Shown here piece after piece: positions 29,351 through 29,974 of a stretch of 29,974 nucleotides of DNA (the stretch's first letter is position 1; each line of letters begins with the position of its first letter). The notes under the pieces are model-generated. The model had not been told where the DNA came from and searched no databases. It saw only the letters and a list, made by a program, of their open reading frames with translations. Origin of the DNA: DATBFX01 sp036558305 (lineage in GTDB: Bacteria; Chloroflexota; Chloroflexia; Thermomicrobiales; UBA6265); contig DATBFX010000117.1 of the NCBI GenBank assembly GCA_036558305.1, positions 1 to 29,974 of the forward strand. The letters are read 5' to 3'. A program made the translations under genes and the position numbers.

Positions 29351-29974
29351 ATGGGACGGAGAGGGGAGACCGCCAGGCGTCGCCCGACGACGTGGACCCG
29401 CTGGCGGACGGCCTTGCTCGTCGTGCTGCTGCTGCTGCCCGGCACGCCGGAGACGCTGGCGCGGCTCTCTGCCGACCACGCGGCCCGCGACCGTGCGCTG
29501 GCCGCCCTCGCCCCCGGCCGCAACACCTTGCCGGCACAGGAGGCGCGCCACCAGGCGGCCCCCCCGGCCGCCTCCGGCGCTTACCCGCCTTATCCCCTCA
29601 ACCACTCCCTCGACGCCGACGTCGTCACCCTCCCCGGCTCGCCCACGGACCACGACTTCGAGACCGCGGCGTACTCGGTCGGGACGGCGCCGACCGATGC
29701 CGACCTGAGCACCGCCCCGACCGACGTCGGCACGCCCCCGACCAACGACGACTTCGCCACCGGCGCTCTCACCCCCTGGCACGACACCGGGTCGGCCGCC
29801 ATCGCCTCCGACGTCGACCACGGGTCGTACGCGCGCCTCCCCTCGGGCACCGCCTCCGTCACCACCGCCGCCTTCACCGTCGACGCCACCGCCCAGGCGT
29901 TCGTGGTCGACGTCGGCTACCTGGGGACCGGCGCCAACAGCGTCCTCCCCTACGTCCTGAGCGGGGCGAACTAC
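29351..29974 (+). CDS. Start of a large secreted protein, cut by the window end
   Basis: The frame from ATG 29351 is open for 208 codons to the end of the window. It begins with basic residues and a signal peptide (WRTALLVVLLLLPGTPETLA). After a disordered section comes LNHSLDADVVTLPGSPTDHD, three degenerate 15-residue repeats of the form PTDxDFxTxxxxVGT, and then FATGALTPWHDTG and DVDHGSYARLPSG, which read like a carbohydrate-binding or jelly-roll module. Such N-termini are found on Chloroflexota RHS/YD-repeat and other giant surface proteins; this identity is inference. GAGGA lies 9 bases before the ATG, and an ATG at 29342 is in the same frame but too close to it. Confidence 0.8.
   Translation, partial: MGRRGETARRRPTTWTRWRTALLVVLLLLPGTPETLARLSADHAARDRALAALAPGRNTLPAQEARHQAAPPAASGAYPPYPLNHSLDADVVTLPGSPTDHDFETAAYSVGTAPTDADLSTAPTDVGTPPTNDDFATGALTPWHDTGSAAIASDVDHGSYARLPSGTASVTTAAFTVDATAQAFVVDVGYLGTGANSVLPYVLSGANY

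Overview
The window is GC-rich chromosomal DNA from a bacterium, most plausibly a member of the Chloroflexota close to Thermomicrobia/Sphaerobacter. That placement is inferred from the gene mix, from the style of several proteins (for example a small protein beginning YDLWDVETGN) and from the many intergenic palindromes. It is not proven by any marker here. Most genes use C-ending codons, GTG and TTG starts are common, and many promoters fit TTGnnn-N17-TAnnnT.

Layout. 144-1575 (minus): two small YtxH-type membrane proteins and a rhomboid protease. 1849-4106 (plus): a Xre/MbcA-type antitoxin, a RES-domain toxin and kynureninase, the last two overlapping by 4 bp. A broken Uma2 gene follows. 4398-5452 (minus): an RsbRD-N-like sensor protein and a single-domain response regulator. 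5681-6820 (plus): a HAD hydrolase, apparently on a leaderless transcript, and a small winged-helix-like protein. 6855-8972 (minus): a LytR-CpsA-Psr cell-wall ligase. 9204-10369 (plus): dCTP deaminase and an unknown gene flanked by two parS-like palindromes. 10528-14415 (minus): nucleoside diphosphate kinase, a Roadblock/LC7 protein and a long TPR protein. Two small membrane proteins follow, on opposite strands. 15837-18427 (minus): a MerR-type regulator with an RsbRD-N-like sensor domain, and dnaA. 18730-19517 (plus): two overlapping unknown genes. 20187-24478 (plus): a carbohydrate ABC importer (two permeases and a Tat-exported binding protein, no ATPase) and an RraA/aldolase-like enzyme. 24612-25303 (minus): a VapBC-like pair. 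25693-28176 (plus): a P-type ATPase. 28627-29127 (plus): a putative zinc-binding protein with aberrant codon use. 29351-end (plus): the start of a large secreted protein.

Themes. The parS pair 6-8 kb from dnaA marks this as the origin-proximal part of the chromosome. dCTP deaminase and Ndk both serve nucleotide supply. Two modules carry the same kind of sensor domain (4841-5452 and 15837-16580). An NAD-targeting toxin is translationally coupled to an enzyme of tryptophan/NAD metabolism, the most interesting gene arrangement here. Intergenic DNA holds two repeat families: elements with inverted arms made of 7-8 bp tandem units (GTCGTCA, GACGGACA), and G/C-rich palindromic elements with CCCTCACCCCC or GTAGGGG ends. 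No tRNA, rRNA, CRISPR array or complete insertion sequence was found.
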